Source: Chromatiales bacterium (lineage in GTDB: Bacteria; Pseudomonadota; Gammaproteobacteria; SZUA-152). From it: a stretch of 7,515 bases of DNA. Each line of letters starts with the position of its first letter. Position 1 is the first letter of the stretch. Made by a program: the position numbers and the translations under genes. Below are positions 6,785 through 7,515 of the stretch, piece after piece. The stretch is taken from positions 1 to 7,515 of the forward strand of contig JALTPW010000885.1 of the NCBI GenBank assembly GCA_026999335.1, read 5' to 3'. The notes below the pieces were generated by a model, which was given only the letters and a program-made list of their open reading frames with translations, ran no database searches and was not told the origin of the DNA.

Positions 6785-6925
6785 TGGATTAATAAGGATA
6801 TACGAAACGGTCGCGTTATCGACAATGATGAAATAGAACTGCGCATCCGCTCATGGCAACGCTGAAATGGACGGCCGAAGCAGAAACCCAGGAGCCGCTA
6901 CAGCGGTTGTGACAGGTATTTGAAA
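6785..6925 (+). pseudogene. Decayed 3' end of an IS630-type transposase (tentative)
   Basis: Plus-strand frame from 6785 reads WINKDIRNGRVIDNDEIE then LRIRSWQR to a TGA at 6863-6865. An overlapping frame from 6853 reads MATLKWTAEAETQEPLQRL, then TGA and QVFEND. Together these resemble the C-terminal pattern of IS630-family transposases as I recall it: RRI-D-..E...I..W..RN, then W-FT.E.AR.KL.RLYP. A short deletion and a frameshift between the two parts would be needed. No catalytic residues remain. The match is from memory and moderate; chance similarity is possible. Confidence 0.3.
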
Positions 6926-6964
6926 ATGACACCAAGACACGGGCCAGGAGCCAAACGACATCCC

Positions 6965-7515
6965 ATGCCAAAACAACCAGTACGTACCATCCTACACTCC
7001 ATCGCACTGGCCACCAGCCTGCTCACGGCCGGTACCACTGTTGCCGCTGTCCTCGATGACGAGATCCCCATCCAGCGACCTGAAATACAGGCATTCATCG
7101 ACGAAATGACCACCAAGCATGGTTTCGACCGTGACGAGCTGAACGCCATCTTCGAACAGGTGCGCATGAAGCAGAAAATCATCGACGCCATCACCCGCCC
7201 GGCGGAAGGCAAGCCCTGGCATGAATACCGCCCCATCTTCGTCACCAAGACGCGCATCAGTGAAGGCGTGAAATTCTGGAACGAAAATGAGGCCGACCTG
7301 AAACGCGCCGAGCAGACCTACGGCGTACCGCCGGAGATCATCGTCGCCGTCATCGGCGTGGAAACCCGCTATGGCCGTCACAAGGGCAGCTGGCGGGTGT
7401 TGGACTCCCTCAGCACTCTGGCCTTCGCCTATCCCAAGCGCGCCAAATTCTTCCGTAGCGAGCTGGAGCAATACCTGTTGCTGACACGCGAGGAATCCCT
7501 CGATCCACTCACCAT
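6965..7515 (+). CDS. mltB: MltB-type lytic murein transglycosylase B, 3' partial
   Basis: 183 codons are present and the gene runs off the window; family members are usually about 330-360 residues. Residues 1 to about 28 form a Sec signal peptide: a basic start, the hydrophobic SIALATSLLTAGTTVAA, then VLDDE. No lipobox cysteine is seen, so the protein is predicted to be soluble in the periplasm, unlike lipoprotein MltB of E. coli. The mature part has FIDEMTTKHGFDRDEL, the RPAEGKPWHEYRPIF block, and PPEIIVAVIGVETRYGRHKG, in which E133 corresponds to the catalytic glutamate of Slt35. LDSLSTLAFAYPKRAKFFRSEL follows in two conserved blocks. It cleaves the MurNAc-GlcNAc bond of peptidoglycan with 1,6-anhydro product. 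The start is ATG 6965, with AGGAG about 14 bases upstream (rather far); ATG 6926 in the same frame is an alternative that would add 13 residues before the signal peptide. Confidence 0.92.
   Translation, partial: MPKQPVRTILHSIALATSLLTAGTTVAAVLDDEIPIQRPEIQAFIDEMTTKHGFDRDELNAIFEQVRMKQKIIDAITRPAEGKPWHEYRPIFVTKTRISEGVKFWNENEADLKRAEQTYGVPPEIIVAVIGVETRYGRHKGSWRVLDSLSTLAFAYPKRAKFFRSELEQYLLLTREESLDPLT

Noticed and set aside
6778..6807. Sigma-70-like promoter for mltB (TTGAGC then TACGAA)
   Set aside because: The -10 element is poor and the position lies inside a likely transposase remnant about 160 bp upstream; not strong enough to call.

Overview
The window looks like chromosomal DNA of a GC-rich gammaproteobacterium. 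This rests on a DarP/YjgA ribosome-assembly gene, an MltB-type lytic transglycosylase, a long FAD/Fe-S dehydrogenase of the kind common in chemolithotrophic and other environmental proteobacteria, and two kinds of REP-like palindromes typical of gammaproteobacterial chromosomes. I cannot name a genus.

Layout: (1) Positions 2-3983, plus strand, hold a probable two-gene unit. The first gene is a very large FAD-linked oxidase/Fe-S oxidoreductase whose 5' end lies outside the window. The second, 31 bp downstream, is darP. (2) Positions 3984-4201 are non-coding and carry REP-like sequences, two of them forming an inverted pair that could fold downstream of darP. (3) Positions 4202-6313 are an accessory block on the minus strand. 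In transcription order it has a DUF6931-like gene broken by two in-frame TAG codons, a PAAR-domain protein with a C-terminal PD...ExK nuclease-like tail (a probable type VI secretion tip/effector), and a 5'-truncated IS4-type transposase in AT-rich DNA. (4) Positions 6314-6964 contain no intact gene. They hold a long REP-like palindrome (6352-6432), an unrecognised open segment, and a probable decayed IS630-type transposase tail. (5) From 6965 to the window end is the 5' half of mltB on the plus strand.

How it fits together: the flanks are housekeeping genes in uniform GC-rich sequence. The middle is a decaying accessory insert: an orphan type VI secretion cargo cassette with no VgrG, no sheath or baseplate genes and no recognisable immunity gene, next to transposase debris and palindromic repeats. 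The most interesting points are the two amber codons in an otherwise well-preserved DUF6931 reading frame, and the short PAAR domain joined to a nuclease-like tail whose last part changes abruptly to AT-rich sequence. Amber is also the normal stop codon of the two complete plus-strand ends here (positions 3430 and 3983), so pseudogenisation is the simplest reading.
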